Numbered from the stretch's first letter, positions 20,223-30,017 are shown. The stretch: 64,000 nucleotides of DNA from Actinobacteria bacterium HGW-Actinobacteria-7 (GCA_002841275.1 PHET01000006.1:44696-108695), one strand, 5' to 3'. The notes: a model not told the origin generated them from the letters alone. A program made the numbers and translations.

Positions 20223-21833
20223 CTACGGTCGTGCTGACTCGCTGTACCCCTCGATGATGCGCATCGCTTCATCCCTGTAGGCGTCCATGACGAATGGGAC
20301 ACCGGAGACCTCAGAGGCCTCCCGTGTGAGTGCCATGACGTCGGAGCGCGAGATGGTGTCGAGCTTCATGTTGCGGGTGCCGCTCATGAGCTGTTGCAGG
20401 CCGACCCTGATCTTGTCGGAGTACGTGTAGATGCCCAGCGCGCCCATGGGGAACTTCTCAACCTCGTCGCCGTACTCTGCCCTGAGGGACTCGTAGGTGA
20501 CGAAGATCTCCTCTTTTGTAGTGCCGAAAGCGCTGACGCTCTTGGGCAGGTCCTGCTCCTTCATCCAGACTTCGATGTTCTTGCCCACGAAGCCCGGGAT
20601 CATGAGTGCGCGACCCATGCACACTGCCTTGGTGTGCGGGGCGCCCATGGCGAGGACCTTGAATACGTGGTCCTCGGTCGAGAATCCGCCAGCGATGGCG
20701 ATATCGGGTACGTAGGAACCCTGGGCTGCGAGTTTGCCGGCGAGCTCGTTGGCCATGGACTGCAGATAGAAGGTGGGGACGCCCCACTCCTCCATCATGC
20801 GCCACGGGCTCATGCCGGTGCCGCCGGGGGCACCGTCGATGGTGAGCAGGTCGATGCGAGCGTTGGAGGCCCACTTCATGGCCATCGCGAGTTCGCGCAT
20901 CGGGTACGCGCCCGTCTTGAGCGTGACCCGCTCCACGCCCAGATCACGCAGACGCTCAACCTCGGCGTAGAACCCCTCTTCATCGACGAATCCGAGTCGA
21001 CTGTGGCGCTCGAACTGCCGAATCGCGCCATCCTTGTAGGCGGCCTGAATGGCCGGGTCGGACGGGTCGGGAGTGACCAGATAGCCGCGCTTCTGCAGCT
21101 CCAGCGCGCGATCGAGCGAGTTGACCTTGATCTCGCCGCCGATGCACTTCGCGCCTTGGCCCCACTTGAGTTCCATCGTCGTGACGCCCAGCTTCTCGAC
21201 CACGTACTCGGCCACGCCGAGGCGTGTGTCTTCGACGTTCATCTGCACAAGGATGTCGCCATAGCCCTGGTGATAGCGGCGGTAGGTTTCGATGCGACGC
21301 TCCATGTCAGGCGAGCGCGTGACCTTGCCCTTCTTGTTGAGCTCTAGCCCGGGGTCGATGCCGCAGACGTTCTCGCCGCACACGAGAGAGACGCCGGAGA
21401 TCGCGGCACCCACTGCGAAATGCTCCCAGTTCTTGCGGGCGATCTCGGTGGAGCCCAGCGCGCCGGTGAAGATCGGCACCTTCATCTTGACCTTGTTCTT
21501 GTCGCCGAACTCGGTCTCGGTCGACACCATCGGGAAGAGCGTGTTGTCCGGGTTGCCCTCCACGCCTGCGGGCAGCCCCTTGGCGCCCAAGGCGTATCCA
21601 CAGATGTTGAGATGCGAGTAGTCGATCGGGTAGTCCTTGTCACCGCCGGCGGTTACCTCGCCGAACGGACCCGGGTAGATGACTTCACGGCCGCGGAACG
21701 AGGACTTGAAGACCTCACAGTTCCCTCGGCAGCCATCCAGACAGCGAGAACACAGGCCCGAACCGGGCACCACGTTCTTCGATCGGTTCGACGTCTGCGT
21801 GGCGTCGTTGCCGGCCGGCATCTGCAGATTCAT
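20223..21833 (-). CDS. FMN-binding glutamate synthase-like protein (GltB central-domain family)
   Basis: Cys-rich N-terminus CSRCLDGCRGNC; GALGSTEIARKNWEHFAVGAAISG, GAKCIGGEIKVNS, DLLTIDGAPGGTGMSPWRMMEEWG. Confidence 0.88.
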   Translation of the reverse strand: MNLQMPAGNDATQTSNRSKNVVPGSGLCSRCLDGCRGNCEVFKSSFRGREVIYPGPFGEVTAGGDKDYPIDYSHLNICGYALGAKGLPAGVEGNPDNTLFPMVSTETEFGDKNKVKMKVPIFTGALGSTEIARKNWEHFAVGAAISGVSLVCGENVCGIDPGLELNKKGKVTRSPDMERRIETYRRYHQGYGDILVQMNVEDTRLGVAEYVVEKLGVTTMELKWGQGAKCIGGEIKVNSLDRALELQKRGYLVTPDPSDPAIQAAYKDGAIRQFERHSRLGFVDEEGFYAEVERLRDLGVERVTLKTGAYPMRELAMAMKWASNARIDLLTIDGAPGGTGMSPWRMMEEWGVPTFYLQSMANELAGKLAAQGSYVPDIAIAGGFSTEDHVFKVLAMGAPHTKAVCMGRALMIPGFVGKNIEVWMKEQDLPKSVSAFGTTKEEIFVTYESLRAEYGDEVEKFPMGALGIYTYSDKIRVGLQQLMSGTRNMKLDTISRSDVMALTREASEVSGVPFVMDAYRDEAMRIIEGYSESARP

Positions 21834-21911
21834 TCCTCCCCCTTGCTCCCGCTTGACGCGGGCGTAGCAATCCCCGTGCGCGGTTCGCGCGCATGCTTCT
21901 GGTGCGTTATC

Positions 21912-21949
21912 GTAACCTGTGCGAAATATATTGGAAATATGCAGGAAAC
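21912..21949 (+). promoter_or_regulatory. GlnR-like operator upstream of glnA
   Basis: GTAAC(21912)-n6-GAAAT(21923)-n6-GAAAT(21934)-n6-GAAAC(21945), exactly 11-bp period. Confidence 0.65.
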
Positions 21950-21975
21950 ATACGGATTATCGAAGGGAAGATTGA

Positions 21976-23307
21976 ATGTCGCCAAAGCCCCTTAGAGATG
22001 ACGCCGTCGAGCGCATCAAGCGCGAGGGTGTCGAGTTCATCCACCTGTGGTTCACCGATGTGCTCGGATTCCTGAAGACGTTCGTGATAACCGCCGACGA
22101 GCTCGAGAATGCCATGGCCGAGGGAATGGGATTCGATGGGTCGTCGATACTCGGCTTTGCGCGCATCCAGGAGTCGGACATGATCGCGCTGCCGGATCCA
22201 ACGACGCTTCAGATACTCCCGTGGCGCCAAGGCGATGATCTGGTGGCCACCATGTTCTGCGACGTGGTGAACCCGGACGGAGAACCGTACGGTGCGGATC
22301 CACGCTATGTGCTCAAGCGTGTGCTCGCCAAGGCGGCCGGTCAGGGCTACGAGTTCTTCATCGGCCCGGAACTCGAGTACTACTACCTCAAGAACGACTC
22401 CAGCACCGAGCTGCTGGACCACGGCGGGTATTTCGACATGACCACGCGTGACCTCGCCGTCGATCTACGCAAAGAGACCGTCCGTACGCTCAAGAACTTC
22501 GGTATCCAGGTCGAGTACAGCCACCACGAGGTTGGTCCCAGCCAGCACGAGATCGATCTGCGCTACGACTCGGCGCTCAAGATGGCCGACAACGTGATGA
22601 CCTACCGTCTGACCGTAAAAGAGGTGGCCCAACTCAACGGCGTCTACGCGACGTTCATGCCCAAGCCCATGTACGGCGAGGCTGGAAGCGGGATGCACGT
22701 GCACCAGTCGCTGTTCAAGAACGGTCGAAACGCCTTCTACGACGCCAGCGACGAGCACCATCTCTCAGCCATCGGCAAGTCCTACATCGCTGGGCTGCTG
22801 CATCACGCGCCGGCAATCAGCGCGATCACCAACCAGTGGGTCAACTCCTACAAGCGAATGGTCTCGGGATTCGAAGCTCCGGTCTACGTGTGCTGGGCGC
22901 ACCGCAACCGTTCGGCACTGGTTCGCGTGCCCATGTACAAGCCGGGCAAGGAGAACGCGACTCGCGTGGAGCTGCGCAGCCCCGATCCGGCGTGCAACCC
23001 CTATCTCGCTTTTGCGGTCATGCTCGCTGCGGGGCTCGACGGCATCGAGAAGGGCTACGAACTGCCACCCGACGTGACCGATGACGTGTATGAGATGAGC
23101 GCCCAGGAGCGCGAAAGGTGCGGCATCACCCAGCTTCCGGAGAGTCTCAATGCGGCCGTCGACATGATGGAACAGAGCGAACTGATGCGCGAAACGCTCG
23201 GCGACCAGGTCTTCGAGTGGTTCATACGAAACAAGCGTCAAGAGTGGCACGAGTACCGTACTCGTGTTACACCTTGGGAAATTGAAAGCGGGCTTGCGAT
23301 TCTGTAG
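21976..23307 (+). CDS. glnA: glutamine synthetase
   Basis: FTDVLGFLKTF, GFDGSSILGFARIQESDM, GSGMHVHQSLFKNG, ATRVELRSPDPACNPYLAFAVMLAAGLDGI. Confidence 0.96.
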   Translation: MSPKPLRDDAVERIKREGVEFIHLWFTDVLGFLKTFVITADELENAMAEGMGFDGSSILGFARIQESDMIALPDPTTLQILPWRQGDDLVATMFCDVVNPDGEPYGADPRYVLKRVLAKAAGQGYEFFIGPELEYYYLKNDSSTELLDHGGYFDMTTRDLAVDLRKETVRTLKNFGIQVEYSHHEVGPSQHEIDLRYDSALKMADNVMTYRLTVKEVAQLNGVYATFMPKPMYGEAGSGMHVHQSLFKNGRNAFYDASDEHHLSAIGKSYIAGLLHHAPAISAITNQWVNSYKRMVSGFEAPVYVCWAHRNRSALVRVPMYKPGKENATRVELRSPDPACNPYLAFAVMLAAGLDGIEKGYELPPDVTDDVYEMSAQERERCGITQLPESLNAAVDMMEQSELMRETLGDQVFEWFIRNKRQEWHEYRTRVTPWEIESGLAIL

Positions 23308-23319
23308 AGGACATCACAT

Positions 23320-24216
23320 ATGGAGCGGGTCAAGCAGTTCGTCATTCGTCACTTCGAGCCGCTCGTAGTTCTGGTCTTGGTCGCAGCCACTGCATTCGCC
23401 GTTCTGGTGGCGGTGGACAAGTTCGCGTTCCTGAACTTCTTCTACATCCCGGTGCTGACAGCGGCGTACTTCCTAGGGCTGCGCCAAGGCGCGCTCGTGG
23501 CCATGGTGGCCGTGTTGATGGTCGCGGTCTATGCGGTCATCAACCCCGAGGTCTTCTCGGCCCCGGTGGTTCACAGTCCGGGTTTCGCGCTTTTCATCTG
23601 GGGAGCGTTTCTCATTGTCACCGCATATCTCGTGGGTAGCCTATACGAGGCCAAGGCGCGCTCCGTCCGAGACTTGAAGCACGCCTACGACGGGATCCTG
23701 GGTCTCATCGCGACGCTCCTCGACGCGGTCGATCGGCATGAGCAGGACCACTCGGTGCGCGTGGCCTCGCTTGCCGCACGCGTCGCAGTGGTGCTGAACC
23801 TGCCCACCGAGGACATCGATCTGATCCACGGAAGCGGGCTGCTGCACGAGGTGACCAAGGTGGAGGTCAACCTCGATACCCTGCGCAAGGCGGCCGCATC
23901 CGAACAGGACGCGCACCGTCGTGCCCGTGCCTCGCTGGTGAACGCGCAGGGTCTTCTGAGCCGAGTCGTGGACGTCGTGGAGACGTACCCCGAGCGCTTC
24001 GATGGTAGCGGCCCCGGCAAGCTCGTGGGTGAGCAGATTCCCCTGGGTGCGCGGATCATCGCAGTCGCCGAGGAGTACGAGTCACGGTTGATGTCCTCGC
24101 CGTACGGTCCGGGTCTCAACAGCGCCGAGGCGCTCGCGGAAGTCGAGCTGCTCTCGGGCACCAGGCTCGATCCCGGCATCGTCCCCGCGCTCATCACGGC
24201 GGTCGAGTCGGACTAG
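23320..24216 (+). CDS. membrane-anchored HD/HD-GYP-like protein, probably degenerate
   Basis: N-terminal 4-TM region; HEQDHSVRVASLAARVAVVLNL...GLLHEVTKVEVN...ETYPERFDGSGPGK. Confidence 0.7.
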   Translation: MERVKQFVIRHFEPLVVLVLVAATAFAVLVAVDKFAFLNFFYIPVLTAAYFLGLRQGALVAMVAVLMVAVYAVINPEVFSAPVVHSPGFALFIWGAFLIVTAYLVGSLYEAKARSVRDLKHAYDGILGLIATLLDAVDRHEQDHSVRVASLAARVAVVLNLPTEDIDLIHGSGLLHEVTKVEVNLDTLRKAAASEQDAHRRARASLVNAQGLLSRVVDVVETYPERFDGSGPGKLVGEQIPLGARIIAVAEEYESRLMSSPYGPGLNSAEALAEVELLSGTRLDPGIVPALITAVESD

Positions 24217-24224
24217 ATCTCGCC

Positions 24225-25331
24225 TCAGAGCGGCAGTGTGAACCCCACGGTAGCGCCACCGCCGGGAGTCGGTCGGGCGAACACTTCGCCGCCGTGGTCG
24301 CGCACGATTCGCGCCGAGATAGCGAGTCCCAGCCCTGCGCCGCCGGTGTCTGCCGCTCGTGCTGTGTCCGCGCGGTAGAACCGCTCGAAGACGTATGGCA
24401 GGTCGGCTTCGGGGATGCCTTCGCCGCTGTCCACGACCGCGATGCGCACCTGTCCTCCGGCCTCGTTCGTGAGGTGCACACCGATGGTGCCTGCGCGCGT
24501 GTGCCTCGCGGCGTTCGCGAGAAGATTGCGTAGCACTTCGGAGAGCCGGCGTTCGTCACCGGTCACCAGCACGGCGTCTTCAGGCAGTTCCGCCGAGACG
24601 GTCACGCCGGGCGCGGCAATATGTGTCGCGCGTTCGACTTCTCGTGTCACGAGGTCGGTGAGATCGAGCTCACTCATGTCGTAGGCCAGCCGACCCGCCT
24701 CGGCCACCGCGAGTTCCTGCAGGTCGTCCACGAGCGCCGAAAGATGTGCCATGTCCTCGACCAGCGAGTTCAGTCGCTTCGCATCTGCCGAGAGGACCCC
24801 CTCGGCCATACCTTCGGCTTGCGCGCGGGCTGCTGCGATGGGGTTGCGCAGCTCGTGAGCTACGTCGGCCACGAGTCGGCGACGCAGCTCCTCGCTTTCC
24901 TCCAGCGTGTCGGCCATATGGTTGAACGCCTCGCCCAGTGCGCTGATCTCCTCGGGCCCGCTCACGTCGACGCGGCTGGCGAGATCGCCGTCCGCGAGTG
25001 CGAGCGCTGCTTCTTCGAGCTTGCGAACAGGGCGGGTGAGGTGCCGAGCGATCAGATAGGCGGCGATGATCGACAGTGCGATGGCCGCTACGACTCCCAG
25101 AGCCACGCTGCGGTCCACGGCCGCGATGAAGGACTGCTCGGCCGAACCGAGTATCTGAGCACCCATCCGTGGGCGGCCCATGGGGTTGAGACCTTGTGGT
25201 ATGTGCTGCAGATAGGCGTCGAACGCGGCCGAGAGGGCGTAGCGGGTGATTGCGCCCAACATCACTACGGCACCCAATGCCACGGTGAGGACGCCCAGGA
25301 ACACTTGCCAGAACACGCTCAGGCGTGTCAT
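24225..25331 (-). CDS. HAMP sensor histidine kinase
   Basis: RLVADVAHELRNPIAAARAQAEGM H-box, LANAARHTRAG N-box, VVDSGEGIPE, GAGLGLAI. Confidence 0.94.
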   Translation of the reverse strand: MTRLSVFWQVFLGVLTVALGAVVMLGAITRYALSAAFDAYLQHIPQGLNPMGRPRMGAQILGSAEQSFIAAVDRSVALGVVAAIALSIIAAYLIARHLTRPVRKLEEAALALADGDLASRVDVSGPEEISALGEAFNHMADTLEESEELRRRLVADVAHELRNPIAAARAQAEGMAEGVLSADAKRLNSLVEDMAHLSALVDDLQELAVAEAGRLAYDMSELDLTDLVTREVERATHIAAPGVTVSAELPEDAVLVTGDERRLSEVLRNLLANAARHTRAGTIGVHLTNEAGGQVRIAVVDSGEGIPEADLPYVFERFYRADTARAADTGGAGLGLAISARIVRDHGGEVFARPTPGGGATVGFTLPL

Positions 25332-26011
25332 CCGGCGTCTACCTTGTAGCCCACCCCAAAGACCGTGCGCACGTAGGCGGGGTTCTTGGGATCTTCGCCC
25401 AGCTTGCGGCGGATGTTCTTGATGTGCGCGTCGATGGTGCGCTCGTAGCCCTCGTAGGCATCGTCGCTTGAGGCCTCGACCAGCTGTAGCCGACTGTAGA
25501 CGCGTCCGGGATGGGAAGCCATGGCTGCGAGGATGTCGAACTCGGTTCGGGTGAGCTCGACGCCGAGGTCTCCAACGCTGACGGCGCGCCGATCTCGACT
25601 GATGGCCAAGTCGCCCACGCGTAGGGTCTCGGTCTCCTGAGTCTCCGCAGCGCGGGCGCACCTGCGCAGCACCGCTTTGACCCGCGCCACGACCTCACGG
25701 GGGCTGAACGGCTTGGTGATGTAGTCGTCGGCCCCCAGTTCGAGGCCCACGAGCCGGTCGACCTCATCGGCACGCGCGGTGACCAGGATGACCGGGATGC
25801 CGCGCGCCTGGAAGGTGCGGGTGAGTTCGAGGCCGTCGATACCGGGGAGCATGATGTCGACCAGCGCGAGATCCGGCGGGGTCTTCTGTGCGATCTCCAG
25901 GGCCTGGGGGCCGTCATAGGCCAGATACGGGTCGTAGCCGCCGGCTCGCAGGTACTCGGCGAGCACGTCGACGATCTTGGTGTTGTCGTCCACCACAAGT
26001 ATCGATGGCAC
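25328..26011 (-). CDS. OmpR-family response regulator
   Basis: ILVVDDNTKIVD, LALVDIMLPGIDGLEL, GADDYITKPFSPREVVARV, C-terminal winged helix TIDAHIKNIRRKLGEDP. Confidence 0.95.
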   Translation of the reverse strand: MPSILVVDDNTKIVDVLAEYLRAGGYDPYLAYDGPQALEIAQKTPPDLALVDIMLPGIDGLELTRTFQARGIPVILVTARADEVDRLVGLELGADDYITKPFSPREVVARVKAVLRRCARAAETQETETLRVGDLAISRDRRAVSVGDLGVELTRTEFDILAAMASHPGRVYSRLQLVEASSDDAYEGYERTIDAHIKNIRRKLGEDPKNPAYVRTVFGVGYKVDAG

Positions 26012-26073
26012 AGTGGGCCTCCCTTCCCTGATGTTGAGTATGCCTCATCGCTGAGGCGAGTGGCAGGTGCGCA

Positions 26074-26108
26074 AGAGACGGACCCGGAGGATGTGTGGGT
26101 CCGTCTCT
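26074..26108. terminator. candidate terminator
   Basis: AGAGACGGACCC (26074-26085) inverted against GGGTCCGTCTCT (26097-26108). Confidence 0.6.
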
Positions 26109-26126
26109 CACGACACTTGGAGGGGG

Positions 26127-26690
26127 TTACTGAGTAACGGGCGCCGTCGTGCAGGTGCCGCCACAACCGCCGCCGCCCATACCGCGGCCACCGCCGCCAC
26201 CGGCACCGCCGCGACCGCGACCCATGCCGCCGCCGTTACCACCGGGGGCAGTCGAGCTCACGCGGTCGGTCAGACGAGTCTCCATGGTGGCCAGCGCCGT
26301 ATCGGCCTGGTCCTGGGTGATCGTGCCGTCCTTGACCTTGGCGTCGAGCATGTCCTTGCGGGTGTCGAGCGCATCTTTGACGAGCTCGGTGGCCGAGACG
26401 CCCTTGTCCTTGGCGATGTCGGCGAATGACGCACCGGCCTGGCGCTGGGTCTGGACGTCGGCGACATCCATGCCGGTCAGCTTGGCGACAACGTCGGCCA
26501 AACGCCCACCGGAGTCGCGAACGGCCTGGCCGAGGCGCAGACCCAACCCACAGGCTCCGGCGACGACCGGGTTGGCTGAGGCGGTGCCTGCGGTGGTCGC
26601 AGTGACTGCCGAGGCGGTCGAGATGCCACCGATCACCAGCCCGAGAGCCAGTCCGGCTGCACCGAGCGCCATGCCTTTTCTGATGTTCAT
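26127..26690 (-). CDS. exported small protein with Gly/Cys-rich tail
   Basis: Signal peptide-like N-terminus; DGTITQDQADTALATMETRLTDRV; GGGGGRGMGGGGCGGTCTTAPVTQ C-terminus. Confidence 0.75.
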   Translation of the reverse strand: MNIRKGMALGAAGLALGLVIGGISTASAVTATTAGTASANPVVAGACGLGLRLGQAVRDSGGRLADVVAKLTGMDVADVQTQRQAGASFADIAKDKGVSATELVKDALDTRKDMLDAKVKDGTITQDQADTALATMETRLTDRVSSTAPGGNGGGMGRGRGGAGGGGGRGMGGGGCGGTCTTAPVTQ

Positions 26691-26814
26691 CGTGTGCCTC
26701 CCTACAGAAGCGATTGCGGGACCTTACACGATGAATATCCGCCCGGCGTGTGAATGGGTCGTGAACGCCGGTCGCTGAGGTGGTGAACCGTCCGCGGGTG
26801 CGGGGGACGGTCTC

Positions 26815-27204
26815 CTAGTAGTCCGACTCGGCGCGCTTGGGCTCTGTGATGAAGATCGAGAGCAGGAAGCTCACGATGCTGATCAGTATCGAGCCCCAGA
26901 ACGCAGGCCAGAAGCCCGCGACCACGAAGCCCACACCAAACCAGTTCTGCGCGATGCTTGATGCGATCATCAGCGTGCTCGCGTTGATCACCAGAAGGAA
27001 GAATCCCAAGGTCGCGACGATCAGCCCGCACGAGAGGAACTGCAGTATGGGGCGAACAATCGCGTTGACAAGCCCCAGAACCGCGGCGGTCACAATCACT
27101 GCGGCCAGCGCGTCTTGGCCGGCGGTGATGCCAGGCACCAGCAGGACGGCTGCAGCGACGGCGATCGAGGTGATCAGCCAACGGACGAGAAGGCGAGCGA
27201 GCAT
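26815..27204 (-). CDS. phage holin-4-like (Mycobacterium-type) membrane protein
   Basis: MLARLLVRWLITSIAVAAAVLLVPGI...LVNAIVRPILQFLSCGLIVATLGFFLLVINA. Confidence 0.85.
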   Translation of the reverse strand: MLARLLVRWLITSIAVAAAVLLVPGITAGQDALAAVIVTAAVLGLVNAIVRPILQFLSCGLIVATLGFFLLVINASTLMIASSIAQNWFGVGFVVAGFWPAFWGSILISIVSFLLSIFITEPKRAESDY

Positions 27205-27295
27205 GGGCACTCCTTGGACGCACGGGATCAGGTCACTGCAGAGCGTACCCATAGCGCGGGCGGCCCATGCGTACGCCAGCCGCTACACTGGTCCC

Positions 27296-27745
27296 ATGAC
27301 TAAGATATTCATCGATGCCGATGCCTGCCCCGTGACCCGAGAGGTCATCTCGATCGCCCGAGCGCGCGGCATCGATGTGATCCTGGTCGCCAACGGCTCG
27401 TTCAACTTTGGCCGCTACACCGGTCGCAAGGGCGTCGAGGGCGTCCTTGTGAGCTCAGGCGCCGACGCGGCGGACTTCGCCATCATCGAGCGGTTGTCAC
27501 CAGGTGACATCGTGGTGACCCAGGACATCGGTCTGGCCGCGATGGTGCTCGGCCGAGGAGCGCGCGCAATCGGCGTCCGCGGCCGCCTGTACACGCTGGC
27601 CACGATCGACATCGAGATGGAAGTGCGGCACGCCGAGAAGAACGTGCGGCGCCGAGGAGGGCGCACGGGTGGGCCTGCGCCGTTCGACGAGGACGACCGG
27701 GAGCGGTTCTCGGCGAATCTTGAGAGGCTGATCGCGGAGGGCTGA
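27296..27745 (+). CDS. YaiI/YqxD family protein (DUF188)
   Basis: MTKIFIDADACPVTREVISIARARG...GDIVVTQDIGLAAMVLGRGARAI. Confidence 0.93.
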   Translation: MTKIFIDADACPVTREVISIARARGIDVILVANGSFNFGRYTGRKGVEGVLVSSGADAADFAIIERLSPGDIVVTQDIGLAAMVLGRGARAIGVRGRLYTLATIDIEMEVRHAEKNVRRRGGRTGGPAPFDEDDRERFSANLERLIAEG

Positions 27746-27757
27746 TGCCCGGAGCGA

Positions 27758-27852
27758 TGACGTCGGGTGCCGGGAGGCGCCGTGCTCAGACAGTCCTCGT
27801 CGCCTTCGGCTCCTGCGGAACTGCGCGCGGCACCCCCCGGCACCCGACGTCA
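27758..27852. repeat. structured inverted-repeat element (copy B)
   Basis: Perfect 17-bp arms TGACGTCGGGTGCCGGG (27758-27774) / CCCGGCACCCGACGTCA (27836-27852); reverse complement carries AGTTCCGCAG and CTGTCTGAGC as in copy A. Confidence 0.8.
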
Positions 27853-27954
27853 GCCCGGGTCGCGGTGTCCTCAAAGGGCGAAACCCGAGGACCCAAACCC
27901 TTTCAATCCGGGAACCACTACTAACCGCACGTGCGGCCTGCTTGCTTGAAATCC

Positions 27955-29121
27955 CTAGGGACGCATCTGGAGGTAGCAGGTGAGGTCGGCGTGCAGCACC
28001 TCGTGCAGCTCGCTTAGGTCGTTCGCCGGTACGCGCGTGAAGAGGAAGGCGAAGACCGGCTGGCGGCAGTAGTCGGTGGGGCGCAGCTCGAGTGGGGCCG
28101 AGAAGCGCGCGAGGTAGGCGTCGTAGTCGACCGACTCGATTCGGGTGCGGTCGATGGTGCCGGGGAAGTCCGCGATGACCAGGCCGGTGGCCTCGCCGGC
28201 GTGCTCTTCGAGGATGCGGTCCCAGTCCGGCTGAGTGTCTTCCAAGTAGCACAGGTAGGGGTTGATGCCCCACGCGTGCTTCGCCATGTCGGCGGCACAC
28301 CAGCCTCCGAAGCGCATCGGGTTGACCTCGATAGGGGCGATGCGGCCCGCGGCGTCGACACGGAACTCGGCGTGGACCGGGAAGTCGCGCAGGTTCGCCA
28401 TGCGGCCCATCTCGCTCAGGAACGCCGCGAACGGCTCTCGCCACTTGGCGATGATCTCGGGGGTCGTGTAGTAGACCCGGTCACTCACGTCGTCGGCACC
28501 AGCGAACAGGTGCCCCATGATGCCGATCACGCGCGCCTCACCCGTCGCCGAGAAGTACGCGTCGACGGCGAACTCCTCGCCCTCGATGACTTCCTCGGCG
28601 ATGAAGCGGTCGAGGCCCAGCACCTGCTCGGGGTAGAAGCTCGCGGCGCTTTCGACCTCGCTGCGGATGGCCGAGACGACCTGGGGCCAGGCCTCGGCGG
28701 ACTCGACCACGTGCACACCCAGACTGAAGAAGCCCACGGCCGGCTTGATGATGAAAGGCGCGGGCAGCGGCAGGGTGGCCGGGTTGAGATCGGCGACGCA
28801 CAGCTCGCAGAAGCGGTAGTCGGGGAAGAGCGGGCTCACGAGCTGCCGGAAGGCCACCTTGTCTTTGAACGTGGCGATCATCCGGGGCAGGTCTGTGTCG
28901 GCGAGGTTCTCGGCGATCCACCCAATCGAGTTCTCGGAGTTGGCGTAGATGCGTGTGCCGGGCGTGCGGGCGGCGTCGGCGAAGGCGGCGGAGTCGAGAA
29001 GTGTGGCATCGGTGCCGGCGAGGCGCGCGGTGGCCATGGGGGTCGCGAGAGAGGGACGGTCCGATGCGGCGACGGTGGCGGCGAGGAAGTCGGAGACGTA
29101 GGGCTCGTCGAGGATGAACAC
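27955..29121 (-). CDS. ATP-grasp domain protein
   Basis: FIIKPAVGFFSLGVHVV, RFIAEEVIEGEEFAVDAYF, IEVNPMRFGGWCAAD. Confidence 0.82.
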   Translation of the reverse strand: MFILDEPYVSDFLAATVAASDRPSLATPMATARLAGTDATLLDSAAFADAARTPGTRIYANSENSIGWIAENLADTDLPRMIATFKDKVAFRQLVSPLFPDYRFCELCVADLNPATLPLPAPFIIKPAVGFFSLGVHVVESAEAWPQVVSAIRSEVESAASFYPEQVLGLDRFIAEEVIEGEEFAVDAYFSATGEARVIGIMGHLFAGADDVSDRVYYTTPEIIAKWREPFAAFLSEMGRMANLRDFPVHAEFRVDAAGRIAPIEVNPMRFGGWCAADMAKHAWGINPYLCYLEDTQPDWDRILEEHAGEATGLVIADFPGTIDRTRIESVDYDAYLARFSAPLELRPTDYCRQPVFAFLFTRVPANDLSELHEVLHADLTCYLQMRP

Positions 29122-29267
29122 GGGCGGCCTTTCGGAGACGGGTGGGCAGATGAGGCTCAAGGCAGATAGTGTAGAGCAGGTGGGGTCGCATTGACCCGCA
29201 CACGGCAAGTCTCGGATAATCCGCGTGTCGTCCGACCGGACGACGGGTCCTGCAACAGGAGTTCTGA

Positions 29268-30017
29268 ATGATCTCAGGTGTCTTCACCGCATCATCGCTG
29301 TTCGCGCTGTTCACTCTGACCGTGCTCGAACTGGTGTTGGGCGTGGACAACATCATCTTCCTCGCGATCGTGACCGCGAGTATCCCCAAGGACAAGCAGT
29401 CGGCCGCGCGCCGGTTCGGTCTGACGCTGGCACTACTGGGTCGCATCGGGATGGTACTGGGGATCTCGTGGTTGCTCAGGCTCGACAAGGAGCTGTTCTC
29501 GGTCGTGGGCCACGGGTTCAGCGCGAAGGACGTCATCCTGCTGGCTGGCGGGCTGTTCCTGGTGTACAAGGCGGTCACCGAGATCTACAAGACCACCGAA
29601 CTCAAGGAAGAAGACGTCGCGCCCATCAAGGTCAGCACTGGTGCCATGGCTGGGGTCATACTCCAGATCATGGTCGTCGACATGATCTTCTCGATAGACT
29701 CGGTGCTCACCGCTGTTGGCCTGACGCGGCATATCGAGCTCATCATCATCGCCATGACCATCGCGATCCTTGCGATGATGTTCTTCGCTGATGCGCTCTC
29801 GGACTTCATCCAGGCGCACCCGTCGCTCAAGATGCTCGCACTCGCATTCCTCGTGCTCGTGGGCGTCCTGCTGATCGCGGACAGCTTTGGCGAGGAGATT
29901 CCTCGGACCTACGTCTACTTCGCGATCATGTTCTCGCTGGGGGTCGAAGCGCTCAACTTCCGGCGTCAGGCCAACCTGCAGAAACAACTGAACGAGCAGG
30001 GGCCGCTGGGGCTGTAG
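29268..30017 (+). CDS. TerC family integral membrane protein
   Basis: LTVLELVLGVDNIIFLAIVTASIPKDKQ...MVVDMIFSIDSVLTAVGLT. Confidence 0.93.
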   Translation: MISGVFTASSLFALFTLTVLELVLGVDNIIFLAIVTASIPKDKQSAARRFGLTLALLGRIGMVLGISWLLRLDKELFSVVGHGFSAKDVILLAGGLFLVYKAVTEIYKTTELKEEDVAPIKVSTGAMAGVILQIMVVDMIFSIDSVLTAVGLTRHIELIIIAMTIAILAMMFFADALSDFIQAHPSLKMLALAFLVLVGVLLIADSFGEEIPRTYVYFAIMFSLGVEALNFRRQANLQKQLNEQGPLGL

